Below, piece by piece: positions 40,389-52,253 of a stretch of 64,000 bases of DNA (its first letter is position 1; each line of letters opens with the position of its first letter). A program made the position numbers and the translations under genes. The notes beneath the pieces are model-generated. The model saw nothing but the letters and a program-made list of their open reading frames with translations. It had not been told where the DNA came from and did no database searches. Source of the DNA: Tetranychus cinnabarinus (taxonomy: Eukaryota; Arthropoda; Arachnida; Trombidiformes; Tetranychidae); contig WHVY01000008.1 of the NCBI GenBank assembly GCA_022266195.1, positions 1-64,000 on the forward strand, given 5' to 3'.

Positions 40389-43300
40389 ATGAAACATGTG
40401 AATGGTCTATGTGCTTTTACAACTTTAGTAATTTTATTTTTTTCGATTTCTCCAGCATTTTGTGAAACATTTAAATGTCCTGCCAAAACTGTGCCAGGAG
40501 AAGCGCAAATTCCCCGAGTATCATTGCTGGTAGCTGGTCAGACTGGATACCATGCGAGAGTTGAATTGGTTAATGGAGCTGGCCATTTACTCGAAGTTGA
40601 AGAGTCTTTCAATAGTCAAAATTCATTTGGGTTGATAAAACTGAATGATGATGTCGGAAACGAGCAAAGGAGCTTTTGGTATTATTTAGAATCCAAGGAA
40701 TTTTTCTACATTGATAGTGACCAATCATGTACTGTCAGTACATTGAACGATCAAACCAAGAAGTCGATAATCAGTGAATGGCTTGCTTTTAATAGTCTCC
40801 CAGATGAGACTTCCATCTTTGATGATCCAAAAAATTTAGGCCCAATATTATTATTTCTCTATTTGGCAAGTAAATCTAATGATCTTCAATATACTGGAAC
40901 AGTTGATCTCGATGGTCGTAAATGTAATTCCTGGTTCTATTGTTTACACGATGATGGACCCTACTTTGATGTTTATTTCGATACCAATGACATTCCGGCT
41001 CGATTAGTCTCCAGTTATCCCGATAATCCGACTTTAACGACAACAATTAACATTATCAACTTTGAGCCTCTCATTAATCAACCCAGCGATCTCATTACTT
41101 ATCCTTATGGATATGGATGCAAGCGAACTGTGACCACCAGTGTTCCAACTCCAATATTTGCCCAATCAGATACCTTCAATTTGGATTTAGAGGCTGCTCT
41201 TTCTTTCACTGAGCCAGACCGATCAGCAATTACAACTGCTAGAATCGTGAAATATCAAGGAATTTATTCGTATGATCTCAAGGAAAATGGAATCACTAAA
41301 CGAATTATTCATGACCCAAAACTTTTGATTGATTTCCAAGTTGATCCTCTAACTGGAACGTGTGTTGAAGGACAAGCCTCTGTTGGTGTTGGTTATGGGT
41401 TTACTTATTTAAGATGGCCATACTTTGATAAGGAGAAGTTCAATATTCTTGACGATTCCGTTATGAACTTGGGATCAGTTAGCTACATGGGCCAGATTAG
41501 ATCAGAAACTAGTCGCTTGGATGTATTCGAGAAGCAAGCAGTAAACTTCTTTTATCTTGATGGTTCCAAATATAGTGCGATAATAACTTACTTTTTTCCT
41601 GCTTCATATGACAAAAGAGTATCGACTAGAAATCAAGCTCCCACAAAAATCATTATCAAACCAGGTAGAGAGTTGTCCCAGTTTAAGTCAGATGAGTTGG
41701 TAAATAGAATTGAAGTCAAAGTTATAAGCTATCATGAAAGTTCCATTGATTTTGAAAATAGATTTGATATATCTGGCTGTTTTAATGGTCAAGGGGACTA
41801 CACCTGGTTTCAGATTGTTTTTTCTGGCAGACAAACGGATCTTGCCTCATGGATGAACCAAGATGAATATTTGAAAGAAAAAATTCGATCAGCCCTTTCT
41901 TTCATTCCTATGGCTAGGTTACCGGACATAAGAGTTTCCTTCATTGGAAATATGATTTACATAACTTGTAAACTAATCGAGCGACCCAGCTATGAATACG
42001 ATTTTTATAAAACTCCTGGTTTTACAATTTCGAATCCCTCTAGAATCATTTTACGTGATCATGAACAAGACTGTGGAGAGGTTTGTGCTGAGGATGAAGC
42101 TTGTACTAATTTTGCGTACTGTAACAATCTAGAGTGTCGTATTTTCAGTCAAAAAAAATCAACATATCCTCAGATTGTTGAAACAAGTGACTGTGATGGA
42201 TTTGGAAGAAATAACTATTTCGTTAATCCCAAAACTGAGGTTGAATCAAATTTCCTCAAATCATCCAAAAGCTTGATTCATGAAATAAAGGCCAAAATAA
42301 CTAATGGAGATTTCAATTTCAAAGAGCCAGCTCTATCTGCTTTATTTTTATTCATTGTCTCTGGTCCTGATCAACTTGGTGACCCTGATTTAATTCTTGG
42401 TGATGATGAAGTTGATGATATCATTTCAAGTGTTGGTGATCACTATCAAGTAGTCTTATCAAACCGTCGGTTATTACAAGGAAATGCTGTATTGGGACTA
42501 GACTATTTGTCATGTTTGACTGAATGTGATAATGATGATAGCTGCCTGGTTGTCTCATTTTGCTCATCGAGAAAAGGAGAATGTATTTTAGGCAATTCAA
42601 CACAGGATGTTAATGAAGACTCGACCGCTTTGAGTAAAGGATGTAACATTTTATCGAGTAAGTTTACAATAATCTTCAAAAGGAAATTAACTTGAAGAAA
42701 TTTCTCAATTATGTTGTAACTATAATAAATTCTTGATCTCGCACGTTTAAGCTGAAAATTAACTAATTTTTTCGACAGAGTCATATTTGACTTATTTCAG
42801 GAAATTTCCTGGTCGCAGTTTAATTTTGGATGCAGAGCAAATACTGAAAAACACTGATAAAGATGAATGTGCGCGAATCTGTGCCCAGTCTACATCGCAA
42901 CCATGTGAATCCTTTGATTATTGCCCAGAAGCTGGATTAAATCAAAAGTAAGATTGAGTTTTTCAATATTTTTATCAAACTCATTCTTGCTATCTTATAT
43001 AATCTAGAGGGTCCAAGAAGATCAAAGCATGTTTCCTTCATAATTTTCATATCGCCAAAGACACAAGCAGTACTATTGATGGAAAAGTTTGGAATTTTAG
43101 TGAAACTAAATGTGATCATTATGCTAGTAAGTTATCATCTTCATCTTATTCATAAACATTATTTTGTGATTTATTTATAATTTCTCAATCTATTTCCCAG
43201 AAGTACTCTCCAAAGACTATAAGCAGCTTATTGGATTGAAATTTAATGACAATATGAAAGATTCAATCTTGGTTCAAACAAGTGGAGTATCTTTGGAGCG

Positions 43301-43604
43301 ATGTGCCGGTAGCTGTTCAACTTCTGGTAACTGCGAATCGTATGATTTCTGCGAAGTGAAAACCCAATCGGGACAAATAACATCTAAATGTCGCCTGTCT
43401 TCATCAAAACCTAATTCAAAATCTAGTCAATCAATAGAAAATTCATTGGAAAAGTGTTCAATCTACCTAACTAGTCATTCTGAAAAATCAGAAGCAGACA
43501 AAGGTTCCTCAAAAATATGGATGTTCATCTTTTTAAGTTGTTCCATGTTTATTTGTGCCTTCGTTATTGGCATTATTGGTGCAAGATACTATTTTAAACG
43601 TTGA
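40389..43604 (+). CDS. Cys-rich extracellular protein A with four apple-like repeats and C-terminal membrane anchor
   Basis: Exons 40389-42657, 42779-42947, 43008-43126 and 43201-43604 give 986 aa. A signal peptide (LVILFFSISPAFC) is followed by a large domain (residues about 30-550) with YTGTVDLDGRKCNSWFYC, a pattern resembling LolA-like lipid-binding folds; this assignment is tentative. Four repeats of C-x3-C-x5 to 7-C-x5-C follow: CGEVCAEDEACTNFAYC, CLTECDNDDSCLVVSFC, CARICAQSTSQPCESFDYC and CAGSCSTSGNCESYDFC. They resemble PAN/apple modules. A membrane span (IWMFIFLSCSMFICAFVIGIIG) and a short basic tail end the protein, so it is probably a type I membrane protein. AATAAA lies at 43939-43944. 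It is a tandem paralogue of the next gene, with the same intron positions. The family has no name I recognise. Confidence 0.82.
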
Positions 43605-44058
43605 TTTTTAATACTCATTACTCATACTCATTTAAAACTCAAATCATGCGATTAAAAAGTGATTGGATTTTAAAGTAAATCAAACTATTTTAAAATAGTG
43701 AACTTACTACAACTTAGATTCATGTAAACTCATTTGTAAAAGAAAAGATGTTTGTAATATTTTCACTGTCAAGGTATAAATCGTGTATTTTACTAATTTT
43801 ATATGAAAAACGTAATTTGTGTTTAGTGAAAATGATGCAAATTTAATTTAAGTATCATGATTCAAATCTATTGCTAGAGGTGATGCAAACAAATTACAAC
43901 GCAATTGCTTATCCAGTTTGATTTAGATAAATGTATCCAATAAAACAAGTATAAGATCCATTAATCATTTATTTCATTAGATCCACTTGTTTCGTTTTTC
44001 ATTATTCAGTTTGTTTTTAGTTGCATCAATTGTTGAAGTTGTCAATTGACTTTTGATT
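43605..44058. other. spacer between Cys-rich paralogues
   Basis: The 3'UTR of gene A ends after a polyadenylation signal at 43939, leaving little over 100 bases as promoter and leader for gene B. No other feature seen. Confidence 0.5.
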
Positions 44059-46947
44059 ATGCTTATTTATATTAAATTATTATCTTTGTTATGTTTAATT
44101 GAAGCTTCACTTTATCCAATCGATGCCAAAGGATCAGAAAATGGTTACCATTACAAAGTTTTCCCGATTGAAAATATTGATAACATTAAACAATCAATGT
44201 TACGAACATACGGTATAATTGCAATGGATGATTATTACGATGGGTCAACTAAAAGAGGAACAATTACGATTACAAGACGAAATTCTGCCGAACAATATTT
44301 TTATGATCTATCATCAAACGAAGCTTTCATTATTTATGGCAATGATACATGTACTTCAATCGATTTAACGAAAGAAAAAAAACAGGACATCGTTCGCCAA
44401 TGGGCAGGTTTCTTACCTACTAACATCACTGATGGTGCACTCGGACCTGTTGCGTTTTTATTCACAAATGAAAATTCATTCGCTTATGAAACGTTTCAAT
44501 CAATCTGGTCTTTTGAGAAATTGATCTTTAAACCTGGTTTACACCTTCCTTATGGGTTTGGGTGTAAAAGACCAATGAAATATGACCAAGTGGTGCCAAT
44601 ATTAGCTGTTGAATCGTCTTCTTTCATACTCAAAATGGAAGCCAATCTTTATTACAACAGCATTGATTCGATAAGCATGGTGAAACACAACGGAATCTTT
44701 TCATATGATGTATCTGGTGATCCTCCATTAAGGATAATTCATGTTCCAAGTTTATTGATTGACTACATCATTGATCGCTCAACTGACCACTGCTATTTTA
44801 CGGAATCCATTTTAGTTAAAGGAAGTTACCTGAGGTGGCCTTATGATAGGAAATATTTTACAAACAATCTTCTTTCACCGTCATTGTTGAAATTGGAGAG
44901 ACTCGATTTAAACTATTTTGGAGTTGAACGAATGGAATCAATCAGCTACGAAATCTTTGAGAAATCGGTTGACAATTTCTGGCTAACAGATACTGCAATT
45001 GGTCCAACTATAATCACTTATTTCATTCCTACTGGTGGTGTCAAGAAGAGGCCAATAAAGATCAGGATGGTCCAGTTTAATGGAAAAAGTCATCGGGAAT
45101 ATTGGATTACATATCAGGATAGCATTGATGGATTTACTGATGATCCTTCTAGATTTGATTTGAGAAACTGTTTCAATAAAGAACCCACATGGCTTCAGAT
45201 TGTATTCCCAGTTGTACCACGTGGACTCTTCTCCATAAAATACTTGGATTATCTATTGGAAAGTGAATTACGTAAAAAGCTTGATTTTATTCCGATTAAT
45301 CGATTACCTGTGATAAAAGTTGGTCATTATGGACCGAGCATTTATGTCACTGTTGGTCTGTTGGAAGGTGTAGATATAAGATTGGAATACATTGACTCAA
45401 CATTATCTCTTAACCCAAGTTCAAGTGAAATTGAAGACAATGACGAGAGCTGTTCATTTTTATGTTCCGATAATCCTGATTGTCACGCATTCTCTTACTG
45501 TCACAATAGAAGATGTAATTTATTTAATATCGCCTCGTCTCAAACGATCTCATTACCAATCATAAAGGCAAATTGTACTTTGTTTGTTTCTCGGACGCAT
45601 CACATTGAAAGTGACGAGAAAAAAGATCAACTAAACCAAATTGCTAGCACATCCAAATTGTTACATATGATTAATTTGATGATTCAACAACAGGAGTTGA
45701 ACCTAGAAATTGACACAGTGTGGTTAAGTGCTCAACATTTATTCACAGTTTCCCATCCAGATGAACTAGGTGGTTATGGTGAAATGTATAAGGATGTTGT
45801 GGGTCAAAGGATGCAGTTAAATGAGTACAAAATAGTCATGGACAGTTATGAGCTGGTTGGTAATAACCAACTATTTGGTTTAGCATACATTGACTGTTTG
45901 ACTTACTGTCAAAATGATGATGATTGTTCAACAATCTCATATTGTGCCACTGGAAGTGGGGAATGTATAATTAGTTCATTATCAGCTGATGAGATTGTTG
46001 CAAATTCAAATAAATATACTGAATTCAACGACCGTTGCTCCATTTCAGCAAGTAAGAAGACTATTTTGAATAATGTATATCTGTTTTGATTCAATGATAT
46101 TTTGTTTTACACAGAATCTTACATTGGCAATTTCGACTTATTACCGGGACGAAGTCTTGGAAAATCAGTTTTACGTGAAATTAAGGGAAAATCACCTGAA
46201 GATTGTGCTAAAGCATGTATGAATGAGAAGTCATTCAATTGTAATGCCTTTGATCATTGCTCACCAGATTTAATGTAAGTAAAAGTTGACCTTTTTCTTG
46301 ATGGTATTTCATATTTTATAAATTTTCATTGATCTTTTAGCAACACTCATTGTTTCCTATTTGACTTTCATTCTGATACTAATGTTTTGGCAAAAAGTTC
46401 ATTGCAAATATGGAATAATGAGGAAAAATCTTGTAACCATTATGCAAGTAAGTATGAATTGAAATTAATTTAAAATTGATAGATTGATTTATAATATTTT
46501 TTGTTATTTTCAGGAAAACTCTCCAAAGAGTATAGTCAATTTATTGGCAGAAAATTTTCTGGTCATGACTCGGTTATCGCAACTATTGAGCAAAATTCAC
46601 TGGAAAATTGTGCCTCAGCATGTAGTTCTGTTCAAGAAAATTGTTTTTCATTTGAATATTGCCAATTTACTGATGAAACCAGATCACCAAATATACTTAG
46701 AAGATGTCGACTTTCAAGTGAACAAATATTAACACAGGATGAACATATCAAGAAGACAAGTGATTTTTGTTCAGTTTACAGCATTTTGAGGAATAACGAT
46801 CATGTCCAAAGATCTTTGCCACTCGATAAACCTGAAGAGCATCCTCATTTTTATCTCACTTTGTTTCTCGGATTTATCGCAACTATTTTAGGAACTATTA
46901 TTTCGGCATTTCTTACTTCACTATTCTTGGCAAAGAAACGATCTTAA
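44059..46947 (+). CDS. Cys-rich extracellular protein B, paralogue of A with shortened N-terminal domain
   Basis: Exons 44059-46051, 46115-46274, 46341-46447 and 46514-46947 give 897 aa. Intron positions and phases equal those of gene A. It has a signal peptide (MLIYIKLLSLLCLIEASL). It also has the four repeats CSFLCSDNPDCHAFSYC, CLTYCQNDDDCSTISYC, CAKACMNEKSFNCNAFDHC and CASACSSVQENCFSFEYC. A C-terminal membrane span (FYLTLFLGFIATILGTIISA) is followed by AKKRS. Compared with A, about 80-90 residues are missing between the first Cys (DTCTSID) and the LPYGFGCKRP motif, which removes the YTGTVDLDGRKC segment. The region around YDVSGDPPLRIIH to YLRWPYD matches A well. AATAAA lies at 47241-47246. 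Function unknown; the pair may have split roles. Confidence 0.82.
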
Positions 46948-47956
46948 TTTATTATCTCATTACAAAAATGAGTACATTTGTATGAAAAGAAATATTTTAT
47001 AAATGTTTCGGTGAACAATCAGTGTTTAAACTGGTAAAAGCTCAAGTTTGGTCATTTGTAAAAATTTAGTTAAATTGAAACAGACAAATGAGACAGACTT
47101 GATTAAATGTAAAAAGGACAAAAAAATGTCCGAATGATCCTTTTTATGAACTCCTCGATTTTTTTGGTAAATCAGCTTAAAATTACTTGAAACTTAACTA
47201 CTGATCGATCAAAATGTTTGTCTTTGTTTCTGGAAAATGAAATAAACACGCATTTCTTGTATGGATAGTTGCCTTTTCATCTACTACAAGATTTGTCCAT
47301 ATTAATATACAACAATTTGTGATTTGTCAATTGTTATAAGGATTCCTTATTGAACAATGAAACTTAAACCTCGAAAATTACAAGTTGCAAGAAAATTTCC
47401 CAGATGGCATTATAAGTAAACCCAATTAACTTTTTTCTTTCGACTATTTATTTGATCTGAAAACAATCAAATACAACTATCTCAATCAAAAGATTGAATT
47501 GAATCAACAATTGTTCATGTGATGATTATAAGCAATCATATGATTAATTATTATAATCAAAAAATTAATGACTTTGATAGATGAAGTTGATCTTGAGAAC
47601 GAAATTTTTCACTTTCAATTTGAAACGCTGAATTGTCGACGAATTGAAAATAATAAAAGCAGATGCACTGAAAGAAGAGTTAATTTTCGCTTTTTGAAAT
47701 CAAATTTTCATAACAAAAGTTTAAATTTTATTCTGATGGCAGAAGATATTCACATCGAATTCAGGTGAAGAAATTGGATTATGGTTTGAAGCAGGTTGGA
47801 ATATGAATCTTGTCAATTATGCTGCAAGTTTCGGTGTTAAATTGATCAATATTGAATATTATTGGAGTTGCTTGTCTTGTGTCTAGTGGTGTGTTTTTAT
47901 TTCAATAAATAAATAATTTATCAAAAAATGTATCTAATTACAATTAGCTCCTTTAA
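46948..47956. other. convergent intergenic region
   Basis: This holds 3' ends of Cys-rich gene B (AATAAA at 47241) and the lipase (AATAAA on the minus strand, 47896-47901). The plus-strand frame 47568-47768 is short, without domain or splice partner, and is not called. Confidence 0.5.
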
Positions 47957-49444
47957 TTATCTGTATTTTGCTAAAATTTTAGCAATTGGTTTGTTCACCA
48001 AATGACCAATATTATTATCGAAAAGGAAATCCAAATGAGAAAATTTTTCATCTTCAATAGTTACTCGTTCAATCAATGGAACTGTAAAGGAAAATTGAAA
48101 ATGATACAATTATTATCCTGATAGTTATGTGACTTTTGCTTAAATGCAAAGTTCAATTGATTAAAACAACAATTACCTTCCAATTCATCGATTAATCGTT
48201 TTACATCAGCTGGATTAGCGGTTGTATCACCAGTTGAATGAAATATTGCAATATTTTGATTAATAATGTTTTTCAAATTGTATTTAGGTGGTTTTTTGGA
48301 TCCATATCTTTTCATGTTAGCATCAGGACCCAAATCAATACGAGTGAATTCCGGATTTATCATTCTTTGAGCAAAGTGAATGAAATCCCAACATGAGGCT
48401 CCAGCGGGAAGATGAGAAAGGTAAATATCTACTCGAGTTGCATTTGCAGTTTCCCTATCTATTGAAACTAAGTTTAACTTAATTATGTCACAAATAGGTT
48501 TGATTAAGATGTTATTGCATACTCCTGCTACTTGGGTAACTGCTCGATTAAAACAAGATCCAGGATGATCACGAATAAAATTGGCAACAAATTTGGTTGA
48601 AGCCAAAGCCTTGATTGGAGAGTTGACATTGGTTAAATAAACTGGTGGTGCCAATGAGATGTATGGTGATATTTTATCAGAATATTCAGGTTTTTCTGAT
48701 AACAATGCAAACATTACCAAACTTGCTCGTGAAAATCCAATGTAACCCAGTGAACCTGTCGAAATGTAAACTCAACATTAAGTTTGTTTGTCCTCTTTGG
48801 TTTCTGGTTACTTACTTTGTCCAGTATTATTGAGAACATAATCGATCATTGCTGGTAAATCAATCAAAGCCATTTCATCAAGTGAAAAGGACCAAAACTT
48901 TTTCTTATCTACAATATATGATAAAAGATCAAGCGATCAGAGTTGGTTTATGGACAAATATTCGTCAATGATGCTTTTCATTACCTGCTTCTGGGTCCAA
49001 TGTGGTGTGATTAGATGAATAATAGTTACCTCTTGGGTTGGTCAACCATACATCATAACCTAAATTAGCTAAAATGAAACCCAAATCTCTTCCAACTACA
49101 TCAAAATCAATTGAATCCAAATCAGTATAGTTAGCTAAGATATTTTCATCAAGCTGACCATATGGAGAGTTAATAATGAAGTCAACCGCTGAACCAAGAA
49201 ATCCGCTTTGAATAAGTACAGGTTTCAAAGGCTTATCAAAATATTTTGGAGCAAATGGATTCACAATACGGTAATTGCCCAATATGTAACCATCACTTGT
49301 TACTATGTTATGAGGTTCACATATAAAACCACGAGCTTCAACTATCTGTTGAATATCAGATTGGTCAATTTCATCTAAAGTGAGGGAAGAAAATGAATGC
49401 GTTAACGCACAAACAATCAAAAATTTGAAAATAGTGTTGATCAT
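47957..49444 (-). CDS. acid lipase-like secreted alpha/beta hydrolase with altered nucleophile elbow
   Basis: Exons 49444-48985, 48908-48816, 48755-48177 and 48081-47957 give 418 aa, typical for the lysosomal/gastric lipase family that hydrolyses triacylglycerols and sterol esters. A signal peptide (MINTIFKFLIVCALTHSFSS) is followed by the lipase N-terminal region (VTSDGYILGNYRI, PVLIQSGFLGSAVDF, GYDVWLTNPRGN, FWSFSLDEMA). The catalytic Ser lies in GYIGFSRAS; the usual motif is GHSQG or GFSQG, so Gln is replaced by Arg and the last Gly by Ala. The acid Asp (STGDTTANPADV) and the His (FSHLDFLF) are kept. The enzyme may be active with changed specificity, or partly inactive. A gut or lysosomal location is inferred from the family. 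Confidence 0.87.
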
Positions 49445-52253
49445 GTTGGATTCAAGTCACTCCAGTTCGAAAATTATTATTACAAATTATAACGATTTCA
49501 TAAATAGTATCTGCAAAATTGTCATGATGTACACATTTGTATTGGAATTTATATCTTTTTTTCATTTCAGTTTTCGCTTTTGTTGAAGATAATATTTTAA
49601 TATCAAAGAAACGAACTTGCGATTGGATTATCTGATTGAATTCTCAAAATCCCCATTCGCTATTGTCTTTGCTGATAATGAATATCGTCCGGGTGTTTCT
49701 AATTTCAATTTATCATATTTTCATCTGGCATTAATACTAGATCATACAGCAAGCAGCTCTAAACCTTCACATTGGCTCATGAAATTATATCATTGCCTGA
49801 ACTTCATCGAAGCTTTATCATTGGGCCAATTGCAGTGATACAAATTTTTGGATGGATATTCAACTGAAATAAATTCATGGATAATTAAGATTGAGACCCT
49901 CAATTATCAGCAAAATGCCCTTTTCTTCGATGCGAATCATGAAAACGCTCTACTCGCAATTAAATATCAAAGTTTCAAAATGAAATTGCGTCCAAATACT
50001 TCAGTCAAGATGAAATTGAATTACTGGCTATTAATCTTAAAATTTTCAGCAAAATATTGATAAAAAAGATTTACAATTTACAACTGAACCTTACTTTTGG
50101 GTGTCAGGTATAACAACAATAATGGATGAGTACTTTGAGTTTAACCTGGTACAATACACTCAAGTACTTTAATCAAACTTTATAAATTAATCAAAATTTT
50201 TGATTTGTAATTGAATACTACACAGATACAGAAAATTAAAATAGTAAAAATAATTTAATTGTTTTGATTTTCATGTTATTAATTGATGTATTAGCTTTCA
50301 CTATTAGGTTTCACTTTACCCGAACCATCATTTTTAGATTTTTCAATTTTTAAATTGGCAATTTTGAATGATTAACAATCAATAACTGTAGAAAAGTCAA
50401 CATTAATTTAAAGCTCAAGATCTGTACAAGAAATTGATATTTGATTATATTCATTTAATGACAATCAAGCCACAATTTAACATAAAATCTCGATAGAAAG
50501 ACTTTTTAACATGGGAAAAGATACTAAACGGATCTTTTTTTGTTTGCCTTATAATTCTGATGAAAAAATCATTTGACGTATTCTTGATTGCTGATGATCA
50601 AAAAGAAATACTGAGAAATCATCCGTTAATTAGCACTAAATTAAAAGTCAAACTGTGAATCCGGTTTCTATAATAAATTTAATATAAATTTAAATCATCA
50701 GATGAAGTTTGGTGAATGGCAACAGCACATTGTTTTGTATCCTAATCTGATTACTGTTGATAAACAATACAAATGTAACAGTTTTGATTCAAGGTAGCTC
50801 AGGTAACGTCAGAATAAATTGATTTGTCTAATCAACCGTAAATTTACAACAATGGATATAACTGAGTGAAACAGAGTTTGAACAAAAAATCTTATTCAAT
50901 GATAATCAGAGTTTGAAAAGTTATGATCAATGCTGACTCAAGTTGTCCTTGTATTCAAATTGATAGTTCAATGCAAGTGCATCACGATTAAATGAAATAA
51001 GAGTTACAATATAGTTTCAATTTAGTCACAATCAATTTGATTTATTGGTCAAGGAATGAAACAACAATTGTCTTGATTTGACAATAAAAGGTTGGGAGGC
51101 ATTTAAAAAAGATGAGACAAACCAAGTGAAATGGGAATGATATACATTTAAACATGAATATTAATAGCTGTAATATCATATCTAAAAAATAAACATCGCA
51201 AAAATTGTTATCTTTGTCATAATTATATCTTTAGTTGGATATTTTTTTTTTAAAAATTTGTTGGTTTGCATTTGAGTGAAAAAAGGACTCACAAGCAACT
51301 CGTAATTGTCATTGCGTTTTAACCAGAGTTGTCAACGAAACCTACAATTGAACTAAATGAATATGAGATCTTTGTTTCATCTTCCTGTTGATTTGCTTGA
51401 TTCATCTTTTTTTGTAGTAAAGCATTTTCATCGTAATTTAAACATCTTTTTTGTTTTTTTGACTGTTGACTGCATATCATTTTCATCATTTTTGCATTTG
51501 TAGACTTGAATCAATGGAGCGTTTGCTGCTTGATCAACTGAGATCTTCTTGTTTGGTTTGCATGTTTACATTCATTCAATCAACTTATCGAAATTTAAGG
51601 GTTAAACTGAGATTCACATCCATCATTATTTTGCAACAATTATTCTCAATTATGGTTAGTAAAATGGTTCACATTAACTAAACTTGTAAATTATACTTTA
51701 GCAGATTCTATAATCATATTTCAATGATAGTAATTTACGCCAGAATTTCAACTTTCATCATGTAACTAAAGTGTTTGTAAGGAGAGTGAATGGTAGAGAG
51801 GGAAATTGGAAAAGACTGAAGATGAAGATGAAAGGGATGAGTTACAGTAATGTGGCAGCAAATATGCAGCGACGGTTGGGTGACTGCTTCTGGTCCGTAT
51901 CCGGATTTCAAATGCACCATGACAAAACTGATAACAGGTTTTGTTTATGAGTAATTTTGTTTCTTGGTTTTGGTCTTTTTAATGGTCTCAGTTGAAGCAG
52001 ACAAAATTGTTGTAAAATAAGGCAAAGAAAGTTAATTTGTTTCTTGTTTAAAATTTAAGAAGCAAAAAAGGCAAAATTTTCAAGCGAGAAAAAATGGTTT
52101 AAATAAAAATTATCTTTCAAATATCACGGTGTCTTAAATTATGGCTCGCTAATTTTGATCTTCATTTGTTGATGAATATGTACTTATGGAAATATGTTAC
52201 TCTAGTATGAGCAATGGATTGTTAATCATGATTTCAAGTTGCTTTAATTGTCT
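49445..52253. other. noncoding stretch between lipase and girdin genes
   Basis: No supportable gene. Two adjacent plus-strand frames (49617-49838 and 49848-50060) share a reading frame separated by one stop, but have no domain I recognise; they may be chance. This stretch includes the lipase promoter and the girdin 3'UTR. Confidence 0.45.

Noticed and set aside
47568..47768. 66-codon frame in the gap between gene B and the lipase
   Set aside because: Short, and lies between two polyadenylation signals with no promoter room or domain.
49617..50060. Two frames in register separated by one stop, as in a pseudogene
   Set aside because: Neither half resembles a protein I know, and composition does not differ from nearby noncoding DNA.
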